DNA of 64,000 nucleotides from Stagnimonas aquatica (lineage in GTDB: Bacteria; Pseudomonadota; Gammaproteobacteria; Nevskiales; Nevskiaceae). A model generated the notes under the pieces. The model did no database searches. It had not been told where the DNA came from and saw nothing but the letters and a program-made list of their open reading frames with translations. Position 1 is the stretch's first letter. Each line of letters begins with the position of its first letter. The position numbers were made by a program, and so were the translations under genes. Shown here piece by piece: positions 35,135 through 45,094 of this stretch. The DNA lies in contig NZ_RJVO01000003.1 in NCBI RefSeq assembly GCF_003730135.1, positions 310,001 through 374,000 on the forward strand, written 5' to 3'.

Positions 35135-35266
35135 ATCTTGTGTGAAATTTCTTACTCCTCCGTTGCCTGACCCAAGACCGGAGGTTACAGTTCGGTAGCT
35201 TCGCCGGACGGCCCGTCTCCCGCGTCCTGACCATTTCCAAAAAAGACCGACCCAAGGGGTAACACC

Positions 35267-36415
35267 ATGCGCACCACCCACCACGCTTCCGTCTGGGCCG
35301 CTTTGTTTGCCCTGGGCTGTTCGGCACCGGCCCTGGCCGTCAACGCCGACGGCACCAGCGGCAACTACGCCGCTGCCGCCGTCGCCGCTGAGATCAGCGA
35401 CAGCAGCCGCGGTGCCGACACCGGCCTCGGCTACCAGCTCAGCTTCGGCGTGCCGCTGCCGATCAAGAACGGCGCTGTCGAAGTTTCCTTCTACGACGTC
35501 GGTCGCGACCGCGCCATCGACGGCAAGAAGGACTACCAGACCTCGCTGCTGGTCAACTACGTCCACGATCTCGGCACCTACGGCTGGAGCGACAAGGGCT
35601 TTGCCCTGAAGCCCTTCGTGCTGGCCGGCCTCGGTGGCGTGCAGGAAGACGTGCTCGGCGAGAAGCACACCCATTTCGGGGTCGATGTCGGCGCCGGCAC
35701 CCTCATCGGCCTGCCCTGGTACGGCCTGGCGGTGCGCACCGAAGCCCGCGTGCTCAGCCAGATCAACGACCAGTCGGTGCCGGACCAGGACTACCTGATC
35801 GACTACCGTCTGCTGCTCGGTCTGCAGGTGCCGCTGATGCTGGCCTCGTTCGGCTCCGATGCGCCGGCGACGGCGCCGCAGCCGATTGAAGCCTGCTCGC
35901 TGGCGGTGGTCGATCCCGCCACCGGCCGCAGCGACTGCGCCGCCGACTCCGACCACGACGGCGTCGCCGACGGCGTCGACCAGTGCCCGGCCAGCGAGCC
36001 CGGCGCGGTGGTGAATGCCGTGGGTTGCCCGGTGGTCGCCGAGCCGGCTCCGGCCCCGACCGACCCGGTGGTGCCGGTCGGCGAGCCGCAGTCGGTCAGC
36101 TTTCAGCTGAACTCCTTCGACATCGACGAGCCGTCCAAGACCAAGCTCGACAACGTCGCGGCGCTGCTGGCCTCCGATCCCTCGCTGCGCGTGGAGATCG
36201 AAGGCCGCACCGACAATCGCGGTTCCGAGGCCTACAACATCGTGCTCGGCGCCCAGCGCGCCGAGGCGGTTCGCCAGTACCTGCTGGCCAAGGGCGCGGA
36301 TTCGGTGCGTCTCACCACGCTGTCGATCGGCGAGTTCAAGCCGGTGGCCAGCAACGCCACCGAGGAAGGCCGTCGCGCCAACCGTTCGGTGCAGTTCCGG
36401 GTCATCCGCCGCTAA
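35267..36415 (+). CDS. OmpA-family outer-membrane protein
   Basis: 382 residues. The signal peptide MRTTHHASVWAALFALGCSAPALA is followed by a beta-rich domain (to about 205). A thrombospondin-type-3 calcium-binding segment, DSDHDGVADGVDQCPASEPG, comes next, then an OmpA-like peptidoglycan-binding domain (FDIDEPSKTKLDNVAALL, VEIEGRTDNRGSEAYNIVLG, RANRSVQFRVI). It is like OmpA/OprF proteins, anchoring the outer membrane to the cell wall. AAGGGG precedes ATG 35267. It ends at a strong terminator. Confidence 0.92.
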   Translation: MRTTHHASVWAALFALGCSAPALAVNADGTSGNYAAAAVAAEISDSSRGADTGLGYQLSFGVPLPIKNGAVEVSFYDVGRDRAIDGKKDYQTSLLVNYVHDLGTYGWSDKGFALKPFVLAGLGGVQEDVLGEKHTHFGVDVGAGTLIGLPWYGLAVRTEARVLSQINDQSVPDQDYLIDYRLLLGLQVPLMLASFGSDAPATAPQPIEACSLAVVDPATGRSDCAADSDHDGVADGVDQCPASEPGAVVNAVGCPVVAEPAPAPTDPVVPVGEPQSVSFQLNSFDIDEPSKTKLDNVAALLASDPSLRVEIEGRTDNRGSEAYNIVLGAQRAEAVRQYLLAKGADSVRLTTLSIGEFKPVASNATEEGRRANRSVQFRVIRR

Positions 36416-36438
36416 GCCGGAGACGCATCGGGGCAATG

Positions 36439-36477
36439 AAAAGCCGCCTGGACCGCAACCGGTCCAGGCGGCTTTTT
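36439..36477. terminator. Bidirectional terminator between ompA-like gene and lipoprotein gene
   Basis: AAAAGCCGCCTGGACC (36439-36454), loop GCAACC, then GGTCCAGGCGGCTTTTT. A long perfect stem with A and T flanks serves both convergent genes. Confidence 0.93.
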
Positions 36478-36500
36478 ACTGTCCAGCAACCGCCTCGGGC

Positions 36501-37100
36501 TCAGTACCGGCTCTGCTCCAGCAGCCGGCCAGACAGCACCCGGCCCTGGCTCTCGGTTTGGTGCAGGGACTCACGGTCCACCAACAGGTAGGCGTCCATG
36601 CTCTGGCCCAGCGCCTGGTAGCTGATGTTGCCGACCTTGACCGTGCCGGCGCGGCCGTCCCAGTCCGGCGCATAGAGGTAGTAGCGGTCCGGTAGCCGGC
36701 TTTCTCGGCGGTAGGGCGACTGGATCTCCGCCTGGCCGGAAACGAAATACAGATAACTGCCGGCCTCGAAACTCACCGCCAGCCAGTTGGCGCCCGAGCC
36801 CACGACCACCCCCGGTGCCTGGGCGGGAACCTCCAGCTTGTCGATGGCGCGCTGGCCACGATCCACCAGGCGTCCGTCGGCAATGCCGCGCACCGAGGTG
36901 GCGGAGCTGCGGGCGAGGGTGATCGGGCTCGAGAGGTAGTACTGCAGACGCTGCTTGTGCGTCTCTCCGAGGCCGTAGTCCTGGATCAGCGCATCGCTGA
37001 ACGGCAGTTGCTCCGCTACCTGCCGGCTGGCGCAGGCGCTCAGGCCGACCAGCAGACCCAGACTGGCGACGAGCTTGAGAGCGGAGGTCGGTACCGGCAT
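36501..37100 (-). CDS. Putative lipoprotein of unknown function
   Basis: 199 residues from ATG 37100 (MPVPTSALKLVASLGLLVGLSACASR), with lipobox LSAC. An upstream in-frame ATG at 37133 is possible. The mature part reads as mostly beta (SPITLARSSATSVRGIADGRLV, GVVVGSGANWLAVSFEAGSYLYFVSG, RYYLYAPDWDGRAGTVKVGNISY). It resembles small envelope lipoproteins of unknown role. It is divergent from the DUF1289 gene across 81 bp. Confidence 0.72.
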   Translation of the reverse strand: MPVPTSALKLVASLGLLVGLSACASRQVAEQLPFSDALIQDYGLGETHKQRLQYYLSSPITLARSSATSVRGIADGRLVDRGQRAIDKLEVPAQAPGVVVGSGANWLAVSFEAGSYLYFVSGQAEIQSPYRRESRLPDRYYLYAPDWDGRAGTVKVGNISYQALGQSMDAYLLVDRESLHQTESQGRVLSGRLLEQSRY

Positions 37101-37181
37101 GTTGTTCGGCGATCCCCAGTGGGCTTGTGGCATTCTGCGCGGAATCTTACTGCAAGCCCGACTGTCGTCCGCGTTCTGGTC

Positions 37182-37400
37182 ATGTCCTCTGAAGTCCCCA
37201 TCCCGCCGGAGCCGCCGGCCTCTCCTTGCGTCGGGGTCTGCCAGTTGCAGGGACGGCTGTGCATCGGCTGCGGCCGCGAGATTGGCGAGATCGCCGAATG
37301 GGGCTCCGCCAGCCCAGGCCGCAAAAACCAGATCGTCGCGGCCGCCCGCCAGCGGCTGGCTATAATCCAGCCATCTACGAACAGGTCTATCTCCTCATGA
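37182..37400 (+). CDS. DUF1289 domain protein
   Basis: 72 residues. The conserved core is SPCVGVCQLQGRLCIGCGRE, a short CxxxC...CxGC cysteine cluster, then IAEWGSASPGRKNQIVAAARQRL. Family members are cytoplasmic and of unknown function; the cysteines may bind metal. Its stop overlaps the start of the next gene (ATGA). Confidence 0.88.
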   Translation: MSSEVPIPPEPPASPCVGVCQLQGRLCIGCGREIGEIAEWGSASPGRKNQIVAAARQRLAIIQPSTNRSISS

Positions 37401-37801
37401 ATCGCCTGCTGGGTTCGGTAGTGGTCATTGCCTACGTGCTGACCTGCTTCGGGGTCTTCGCCTGGTGGATGCCGCATTTCTTCGCCGTCAACATCGAGTT
37501 GTTGCCGGAAGCCAACTACCGCTATGTCGCGGCCACTGGCATTCCCTTCGGCCTGCTGCTGGTCACGGTGATCGCCCGCCAGTCGCTGAAGGGCTACTTC
37601 TCGCCGGTGATGCTGTTCCAGGTGCTGTTCGCCGGCGCCTTGCTGTACGCCGGCCTGTACGCCTTCTACTTTCCCTTGCAGGCCAATTTCTTCTGCGCGG
37701 CGCACCTGGTGGTCTGCGCGGCGGGTGTGGTCTGGAACCTCTACCGGCATCGCAAAGAGTTGGCGCTCTGGGAGCGCACCCAGGCCGCCGCCGCCGCATG
37801 A
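37397..37801 (+). CDS. Small integral membrane protein
   Basis: 134 residues with four hydrophobic segments (about residues 5-28, 45-60, 68-90 and 98-117). MNRLLGSVVVIAYVLTCFGVFAWW begins the protein and WNLYRHRKELALWERTQ is the cytoplasmic end. Not recognised. 4-nt overlaps with the DUF1289 gene before and the thioesterase gene after suggest one transcript. Confidence 0.72.
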   Translation: MNRLLGSVVVIAYVLTCFGVFAWWMPHFFAVNIELLPEANYRYVAATGIPFGLLLVTVIARQSLKGYFSPVMLFQVLFAGALLYAGLYAFYFPLQANFFCAAHLVVCAAGVVWNLYRHRKELALWERTQAAAAA

Positions 37802-38253
37802 GCGGCGCGGTCCGGCCCAGTCTGGGCGACTTCAGCCACCGCATCGGCCTGACCGTGCGCTGGGGCGACATGGACGCCCTGGGGCACGTCAACAACGTCA
37901 AGTTCTTCACCTACGACGAACAGGCGCGGCTGCAGTACTTCGAGGCCATCGCCGCGATCCAGCCCGGTTTCTGGCAGACCTCCGGGATCATCCTGGCGAA
38001 GATCGGCTGCGACTTCCTGCAGCAGTTGCGCTACCCCGCGACACTCGATGTCGGCCTGCGTATCCGCCGGCTCGGGCGCAGCAGTCTGGATACCGAGGCG
38101 GCGATGTTCGAGGGCGAACGCCTGGTGGCCGTCACCCGCGCCACCCTGGTCTGGTTCGACTACAGCCAGCAGAAACCGAGTCCGATCCCCGAATCCGTGC
38201 GCGAACTGATCCGGCGCCGGGAAGTGTTGCCGCCGGAAGAGGCGACCGGCTGA
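37798..38253 (+). CDS. Hotdog-fold acyl-CoA thioesterase (4HBT family)
   Basis: 151 residues from ATG 37798. The catalytic acidic residue is in VRWGDMDALGHVNN, the motif of YbgC/FadM-type thioesterases, and the helix continues VKFFTYDEQARLQYFE. ATLVWFDYSQQKPSPIP ends the fold. It likely hydrolyses acyl-CoA; the substrate is unknown. Confidence 0.88.
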   Translation: MSGAVRPSLGDFSHRIGLTVRWGDMDALGHVNNVKFFTYDEQARLQYFEAIAAIQPGFWQTSGIILAKIGCDFLQQLRYPATLDVGLRIRRLGRSSLDTEAAMFEGERLVAVTRATLVWFDYSQQKPSPIPESVRELIRRREVLPPEEATG

Positions 38254-38275
38254 TCCCTCCCCGCCGCTCGCGCGG

Positions 38276-39943
38276 CTAGCTTTCGCTCAGCCCCGGTCGC
38301 AACCGCCCGGCCGGTTCCGCCGCGAGATTGGTGACCAGGCGGATGAACGCCCTGACCTGCCGGTGCATGAGCGCGTAGTCGGTGTACTCGCTGGTGACCT
38401 TAGGGATGCCGAAATTGAGCAGGTACACCGGCCCGGTGATGTACTGGATCATCGGCAGCCCCGCCTCGTTGCGGTAGGCCTGGCCCTCGCCGAACGGCAG
38501 TACCGGCGGCAGCACGATGCTGCGGTCCATCTGGCTGGATAGCAGCGCGCTCTCGCGCTCGAACACCGCGCCCAGCGGGCTGACGATCACCTGCGGCTCG
38601 TTGAGGCCGGTCAGCGCCATCACCCCGGGCGCCACTTCCAGCCATTCCCGGGCGCCGACGTGCTCGATCTCGACGGCGGCCAGCACCCGCGCCTGCAGTT
38701 CGTCATGGTGCGCTTCCAGGTATTGCCCGAGCCCGCCGCCGCCGAAGTGGCCGCCGCTGAACACCACCCGCAGGCTGCGCGGCCGCTGCGCCGGCGGCAC
38801 CCGCGTGTAGTAGCGCATCATCCCCAGGATGGCGGCGGTGCCGTTGTCCTCGATGGAGTTGGTGCCGTCGGTGTGCGAGCTGAGCACGATCTCCAGCGGG
38901 CTCACCCCGGGCAGGCGGGCGACGACGTTGTAGGCCTCCACCTCTTCCTCCAGCGCGTCCAGCGTCAACTGCGCCTTCAGCGGTGACAGCGGCCGGCCGG
39001 CGAGTCTCTGCTTGAGCGCCCGCCCCACGTCGCGGTCGAGATAGACCGTCGGCGCAGCGGGCAGGAAGCGCGCGAAGAACGGGTAGTAGGAGCCCTGGGC
39101 GGCTTCCTTCGGGTAGTCGATGATGCCGACCGCGCCGGCGGCGCCCGCAGCCTTCAGCGCGGTGGTCACCACCTGCGCCACCACCATGTCCAGGAAGGGG
39201 CGCGAAAACGGCGTAGTGAACCCCATGGTCCCGGCGTCGTCGGTGACGTGCAGGGCGAGGCTGCTGAGTACGCCGATCGGGATGGTCAGGCGTGGCAGGT
39301 CGTAGACCACGATCTTGCCGCGTAGGTCCAGGCTGCTGATCGCGGCCAGGATCGAGGACAGACCGCTGCCGGTATCGCCCAGCAGCTCGCCGAGATTGCG
39401 CAGCAGGCCCGTCAGCCCGCCGGTGACCGCACCGCTGTCGAGCAGACGGATCAGCACGTCGCTGAGGTCCACCGCCGCCAGTCCGGGCAGGTAGAGCAGC
39501 GAGCCCTCCAGGCCTTCCGCTCCGGTATTGCCGGAGAAGGGGATATAGGAGACCAGCGGCACTGCCTCGCTCTCGCCATTGCCGAGCAGCTCCAGGCGGG
39601 CGGTTTTCGCGCTCCAGCGACTGACCGTGTAGGGCTCCAGGCTGACCTCTGGCACGCCCATCTCCTTGAGCTGAGCCGCCAGGCGCTGGGCGTACGCGAT
39701 CTCGTGGACGCTGCCGGCCGGCCGGAAGCCGCCGTTGAACGCGTCGATCTCGGTCTGCCAGCCGCGCAACTGCGCCTCGCTGGGCAACAGCGCGTCGTCA
39801 ACCTCTCGGCTAGGGTCGATGCCCGGGGTGCCCAGCGGGCTGCTGCTGCCGCAGGCGGCGAGCAGGCTCAGCGCCAGACTCAGCAGCAGTGAAAAACAAC
39901 GGCGACGGCTCTGCCGCACGAACCTTGCGGTCGCGATGCGCAT
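38276..39943 (-). CDS. M28-like aminopeptidase family lipoprotein, altered metal-site residues
   Basis: 555 residues. Signal with lipobox LLAAC (Cys31). A protease-associated-like insert lies at about 145-300. The M28 part begins at about 330 and has SSHTDG (His357, Asp359) and EDNGTA (Asp366). The usual Glu-Glu pair is replaced by GGHFGG (397-402), and the following acidic ligand position reads VEIEHVG. H at 399 might substitute. Canonical two-zinc peptidase activity is therefore doubtful. Orphan on its strand, converging with the thioesterase gene. Confidence 0.72.
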   Translation of the reverse strand: MRIATARFVRQSRRRCFSLLLSLALSLLAACGSSSPLGTPGIDPSREVDDALLPSEAQLRGWQTEIDAFNGGFRPAGSVHEIAYAQRLAAQLKEMGVPEVSLEPYTVSRWSAKTARLELLGNGESEAVPLVSYIPFSGNTGAEGLEGSLLYLPGLAAVDLSDVLIRLLDSGAVTGGLTGLLRNLGELLGDTGSGLSSILAAISSLDLRGKIVVYDLPRLTIPIGVLSSLALHVTDDAGTMGFTTPFSRPFLDMVVAQVVTTALKAAGAAGAVGIIDYPKEAAQGSYYPFFARFLPAAPTVYLDRDVGRALKQRLAGRPLSPLKAQLTLDALEEEVEAYNVVARLPGVSPLEIVLSSHTDGTNSIEDNGTAAILGMMRYYTRVPPAQRPRSLRVVFSGGHFGGGGLGQYLEAHHDELQARVLAAVEIEHVGAREWLEVAPGVMALTGLNEPQVIVSPLGAVFERESALLSSQMDRSIVLPPVLPFGEGQAYRNEAGLPMIQYITGPVYLLNFGIPKVTSEYTDYALMHRQVRAFIRLVTNLAAEPAGRLRPGLSES

Positions 39944-40062
39944 GACTCTCCTCCAGCGTTCAATCTAGGTATGTGCAGCTGTGGAGAAGTTTGCGGCGAC
40001 GGCACCAGCGCCGCCATTGGTGGGTTGCCAGCCGATGTTGTGTCGGCGCACAAGGCCCTGGG

Positions 40063-41355
40063 CTAAGCCGCCAGGCTTTGCGACTCGCCGCGCCCCATGC
40101 GCCGCATCAGCAGCGCGGCACTGAGGCGCGACTGCCAGGAGAGCTTGTCGAGATCGGCCTTGAGCAAGGCTTCGATGCGCTGCAGGCGGTAGGCGAGCGT
40201 GTTGGGATGAATCCCCAGGCTATCCGCCACGGTCTTGCGCTGGCGGCGTTGCAGAAAATAGCAGTCCAGTGTTTCCAGCAGATGCGGCTCGGGCGCGATC
40301 AGCTCCAGCAGGCTTTCCAGGTAGCCGGCGACATTGCGCGATTGCAGTGCGGTGTCGTCGAGCACGTAGTCGGAGTACAGGAACAGCGGCGCCGGCGTGG
40401 CGAGGCGGCGGCCGATGTCGAGCACGCGCAGGGCTTGTTCGGCGCTCAGGCGCCAGCCCTGAGGCCCGCTGCCGGCGAGACCGAGGCCGGCGACCTGTGA
40501 TCGGCCGCGCAGGGCCGGCAGCTGCGCCAGTTGGCTGGACAGAAGCCGCTCGCGATGGACGCTGTTCTCGCCACTGGGGACCGCCATCCAGATCAGCGCA
40601 TGGCCTCGGCGCAGGGTGCCGATGGGGCGCGGTTCGGCGCCGGCGCCGAGCTGGGCGGTGAGCGTTTCCAGTGCGTCCTCCGCGCCGGCGTCGCCCGGCC
40701 CCGGGGTCGGCAAGGCGAACGCCAGCGCGATGCGCCGTCCCAGAGGGTCGATACCCAGGGCCTGGGCCCGCTCGTGAAAGCCCTCGCGGTCTTCGCTGCG
40801 GTCGAAGACGATGGAGCAGAGTTCGTGCTGCAAACGGGACTGCCAGCGCTCGCCCCGGCGCTGCTCGTCGGCATAGGCGTGGCTGATGGTCTGGCCGAGC
40901 AGATCGGTGTGGTAGAGCATGTAGGGCGACAGCCGTAGCAGCACCTCGTCGCGGGCGGAATGCTGATGCTGCACGCCGTCGAGGAAGGCTTGCCAAAGCA
41001 CGGTGCAGCCGACCCGGAACGAGTGCAGCAGGCTGGTCATCGGGATGCCCTGATGCACCCGCCGGCGCGCCAGGTCGGCGACCGGTCGCAGGGTCTCGGC
41101 ATCCGGCGGCCGGCCGTCGAGCAGGGCCCGGAACCAGATGCCGACGTTGATGCGGATCATGTTCTCGATCTCGGCCAGCACCTGCGCATCGCGCACTGCG
41201 GCGTATTCCGCGACCTCGGCGCGCACAGCCGTGTAAACGCGGCTGACGATGTTCTCGCCTTGCTGCGAAAGCGCGCGCACGGTGGGGCGCAGCTGGCGCG
41301 ACAGCATCGGCGAAGCAGAGCCATCGCGCGGCCTGCTGGGCTTGCTCATCTGCAT
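40063..41355 (-). CDS. PucR/CdaR-type transcriptional regulator
   Basis: 430 residues. The C-terminal helix-turn-helix of the PucR family is clear: KTVADSLGIHPNTLAYRLQRIEALL, then LSWQSRLSAALLMRR. The middle has a GGDEF-like beta-alpha region (LIWMAVPSGENSVHRER). The N-terminal half is all helical (SRVYTAVRAEVAEYAAVRDAQV) and may sense a ligand. It is divergent from the lytic transglycosylase gene, which it might regulate together with itself. Confidence 0.83.
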   Translation of the reverse strand: MQMSKPSRPRDGSASPMLSRQLRPTVRALSQQGENIVSRVYTAVRAEVAEYAAVRDAQVLAEIENMIRINVGIWFRALLDGRPPDAETLRPVADLARRRVHQGIPMTSLLHSFRVGCTVLWQAFLDGVQHQHSARDEVLLRLSPYMLYHTDLLGQTISHAYADEQRRGERWQSRLQHELCSIVFDRSEDREGFHERAQALGIDPLGRRIALAFALPTPGPGDAGAEDALETLTAQLGAGAEPRPIGTLRRGHALIWMAVPSGENSVHRERLLSSQLAQLPALRGRSQVAGLGLAGSGPQGWRLSAEQALRVLDIGRRLATPAPLFLYSDYVLDDTALQSRNVAGYLESLLELIAPEPHLLETLDCYFLQRRQRKTVADSLGIHPNTLAYRLQRIEALLKADLDKLSWQSRLSAALLMRRMGRGESQSLAA

Positions 41356-41485
41356 CTCTCCTCGGGACAGCGGGCCGTGTTGCGGCGTCCTGGCGGATGC
41401 GCGTCCGGCTCTTGGTCAATGGCTTGCAAGGTTGTATATCACGGGCGACCACTACAATCGCAACGTTCAAAAACACACCTCGTCC

Positions 41486-42049
41486 ATGAAGCTCCTGCTG
41501 TCGTTTTGCCTGCTGCTGTTCACCGCCGCCGCCCTGGCCGGGCCGGTGGGCGAGCCGGAGCCGGAACTGCGCGCGCGGCTGATGACCGCCATCCGCGCGG
41601 CCGACAGCTTCGAAGACAAGTACGAGGCCCAGGTCTGGCTGCTGGACATGTCCACGCGCTTGCAGCGCTACCAGCCAGACGAGGCCCAACGCCTGGAGTT
41701 TTTGCGGCTGGTGCATTCCGAGGCCAAGCGGGCGCGGCTGAAGCCGGAATGGGTACTTTCGGTGATCCACATCGAGAGCCGCTTCGACCGCTACGCGATC
41801 TCCCACGCCGGCGCGCTGGGCTATATGCAGATCATGCCGTTCTGGCTGGAGGAACTCGGTGAGAAGGGTTCCAACCTGTTCCATGCCAGCACCAATCTGC
41901 GCATGGGCTGCACCATCCTGCGTTTCTACCTGGACAAGGAGCGCGGCAATCTGTTCAACGCCCTGGCGCGCTACAACGGCAGCTACGGCCGCTCCGAATA
42001 CCCCAACAAGGTGCTGGGCGCGCTGCGCAACTACTGGGCCTTCGATTAG
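41486..42049 (+). CDS. Soluble lytic murein transglycosylase (SLT family)
   Basis: 187 residues from ATG 41486. The signal is MKLLLSFCLLLFTAAALAG. The SLT domain shows the catalytic Glu in VLSVIHIESRFDRYA, then SHAGALGYMQIMPFW and LARYNGSYGRSEYPNKVLG. It cleaves peptidoglycan to 1,6-anhydro-muropeptides. Promoter candidates are TTGTAT (41432) and TACAAT (41453) with 15-bp spacing. Its stop overlaps the stop of the convergent ATP-grasp gene by 4 bp. Confidence 0.9.
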   Translation: MKLLLSFCLLLFTAAALAGPVGEPEPELRARLMTAIRAADSFEDKYEAQVWLLDMSTRLQRYQPDEAQRLEFLRLVHSEAKRARLKPEWVLSVIHIESRFDRYAISHAGALGYMQIMPFWLEELGEKGSNLFHASTNLRMGCTILRFYLDKERGNLFNALARYNGSYGRSEYPNKVLGALRNYWAFD

Positions 42050-43194
42050 CCCTTTTGTGCGTTCAACCAGCGCTCCAGCCAGGCCTTGAGCGGCGGGTCG
42101 CCATCGGGAATATCCCAGTCCGCCAGGCCGGCTTCCTGGCCATGGGGATCGCGCAGGCGCTCCTGCGGATACAGGGCCACCGACCAACTCGGCCGCCGCA
42201 GCGGTGACTCGCTGTAGTCCTCGCCGCGCAGCGTCGCCGCCAGCGCCGCCGCCGGATCGGGGCCGGCGCGCGCACCCAGGTGGAGGAAGGGCGAGGGGCG
42301 CGGATTCAGCTCCAGGAACCAGAACTGGCCCTGGGCGTCGATCTGGGCGTCCAGGCTGCCGAAGCCGGTGTAGTGGTTGGCTGCCAGCAGCTGCGCGGTG
42401 GCGGCGCGTAGGGCCGGTTGGGCGCAGACGCGTAGTCGGGAACTGGGGCCATAGGGCGAGGGATGGACGCGTTCCTTCTCAGCGCAGAGCGCCGCCAGCA
42501 GGCGGCCTTGCTCGGCGTAGAAACCGCAGGCCCAGGTGCCGCCGGAAACCTCGCGTTGCAGCAGCCAGGCGCGCGGGCTGGCGCGCAATTCCTGCAACTG
42601 CTCGGCGCGCTCGATGCGCCGCAGACCGACGCCGCCATAGCCGACGGCGGGCTTGGCCAGCAGCGGAAAGCCGAGCCGCTGCAAGGGCTCCAGCCGCGTG
42701 CTGCCGGGCGGCAGCAATTGCCAGTCCGGCACCGCCAGGCCGAGGTCGCGGGCGCGGGTGTTGCCGCAGTGCTTGTCCAGCCAGTCCGACTGCTCGACCG
42801 GCCGCGCGCCGCCGGCGCTGAGCAGCGCCTGCTGCGTGGCGGGCAGCGGTGGCTGCATCTGCATCAGGCGCCGTAGCAGCAGTACCGCCGCGTCGTCCAT
42901 CGGCAAGACCCGCGCGGGCTGCCAGTCTTCGAAGGCCTGTTGCAGCAGCGGGAGGGTCGGCGGCTGTTGGCGGCTGAACAGGTAGCGCTGCTCCAGCGCC
43001 GCGCTGACCGCCATCGGCCCCTCGCTGGGGCAGACCGCCGCCACTGCCAACCCGGCCTCGCGCAAGGCGCCGGCCAGGCGCGGCGGGCCCAGCCAGTCGT
43101 CACGCAGGGCGAGTAGCAGCACGCGCGGCGGCGTGATGCTCGAGTTTGTGCCGTGACCGTCCGGGCTGACGGCGGAGGGGTTGCTTGCGCTCAT
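42046..43194 (-). CDS. ATP-grasp domain protein
   Basis: 382 residues from ATG 43194 (MSASNPSAVSPDGHGTN). The early ALREAGLAVAAVCPSEGP and the ATP-grasp elements (LGFPLLAKPAVGYGGVGLR, AWLLQREVSGGTWACGFYAEQG, GQFWFLELNPRPSPF) are typical of carboxylate-amine ligases. The substrate is unknown. The frame stays open upstream through a heptamer array to an ATG at 43353, which abuts the wrbA start on the other strand. The 43194 start is preferred, but see the finding on the repeat. Confidence 0.8.
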   Translation of the reverse strand: MSASNPSAVSPDGHGTNSSITPPRVLLLALRDDWLGPPRLAGALREAGLAVAAVCPSEGPMAVSAALEQRYLFSRQQPPTLPLLQQAFEDWQPARVLPMDDAAVLLLRRLMQMQPPLPATQQALLSAGGARPVEQSDWLDKHCGNTRARDLGLAVPDWQLLPPGSTRLEPLQRLGFPLLAKPAVGYGGVGLRRIERAEQLQELRASPRAWLLQREVSGGTWACGFYAEQGRLLAALCAEKERVHPSPYGPSSRLRVCAQPALRAATAQLLAANHYTGFGSLDAQIDAQGQFWFLELNPRPSPFLHLGARAGPDPAAALAATLRGEDYSESPLRRPSWSVALYPQERLRDPHGQEAGLADWDIPDGDPPLKAWLERWLNAQKG

Positions 43195-43207
43195 GCCCGC
43201 AGGCTGA

Positions 43208-44304
<1,097 letters not shown>

Positions 44305-44315
44305 TGGCTGGTTGT

Positions 44316-44383
44316 TGGTCGCGGGCAAGCCCGCTCCCACCTACGCAGCGCAGCGGATGCAGGAGCGGGCTTGCCCGCGACCA
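44316..44383. repeat. REP-like inverted repeat (22-bp arms)
   Basis: Arms at 44316-44337 and 44362-44383 are exact reverse complements, beginning TGGTCGCGGGCAAGCCCGCT. Each arm also contains a short palindrome, GCGGGCAAGCCCGC. It sits between the convergent DUF2069 and hda genes. This GCGGGCAAGCCCGC core is the type of repetitive extragenic palindrome familiar from Pseudomonas. It probably also stabilises or terminates transcripts. Confidence 0.85.
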
Positions 44384-44395
44384 GTAGCGCGTTTC

Positions 44396-45094
44396 TCAAG
44401 CGCGCAGCAGCACCGACTGCACGAAGGGAATGGTCAGCCGCCGCTGGGCGCTGAGCGAGGCGCGGTCCAGAGTCTCGACCGCCTCCAGCAGTGAGCCGAT
44501 GTCGCGCGCCAGGCGCTTGAGCAGATAGTGGGCGACATCGTCCGGCAGGTGCAGGCCACGGGCGTGGGCGCGCAGCATCAGCAGGCGCGCGCGGTCCTCG
44601 TCGCTGAGCGGGCGCAGGCCGAAGCTGGCGCAGGCGCTGATCCGGGTGGCGAGATCGGGCCGGGCGAACTGCAACTGGTGCCCGGGCTTGCGCGCCGCCA
44701 GCACCAGGTTGCCGCCACGGCTCTTGATCGCGTCGATCAGCCGCGCCAGCGCCAGCACCCCGGCTTCCGGCAATGGGGCCTCGTCGAGTCCATCCAGGCA
44801 GACCAGCTTGCGCGCTTCCAGTCCGGCCAGGGCCTCGGGCAACTCGGCGAGATGGCTGGGCAGGTGCACATAGGCATGGCTGATGCGCAGGCTGGCAGCC
44901 TCGCGGCCCAGCGCCTGCAGCAGATGGGTCTTGCCGCTGCCGGCCGGGCCGTGCAGCAGCAGCGCCAGTCCGCCTCCCGGGTTCAGCAGACCGCGCAGGG
45001 TGCTCACCGCCTGGGTGTTGGGACCGGCGTGGAAGCTGGCGAAGCTGGAGGTCTCCCGCAGCGCCACCGCCAGTGGCAGTTGCTGACCCTTCAT
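44396..45094 (-). CDS. hda: DnaA regulatory inactivator Hda
   Basis: 232 residues from ATG 45094 (MKGQQLPLAVALRETSSFASFHAG). The QLPLAV N-terminus fits the clamp-binding motif (QLxLxL) by which Hda docks on the sliding clamp. Walker A is HGPAGSGKTHLLQALG; it has LVCLDGLDEAPL as Walker B; and ATRISACASFGLRPLSDEDR. It triggers DnaA-ATP hydrolysis after initiation. ATGA overlap with the transporter gene. Confidence 0.93.
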   Translation of the reverse strand: MKGQQLPLAVALRETSSFASFHAGPNTQAVSTLRGLLNPGGGLALLLHGPAGSGKTHLLQALGREAASLRISHAYVHLPSHLAELPEALAGLEARKLVCLDGLDEAPLPEAGVLALARLIDAIKSRGGNLVLAARKPGHQLQFARPDLATRISACASFGLRPLSDEDRARLLMLRAHARGLHLPDDVAHYLLKRLARDIGSLLEAVETLDRASLSAQRRLTIPFVQSVLLRA

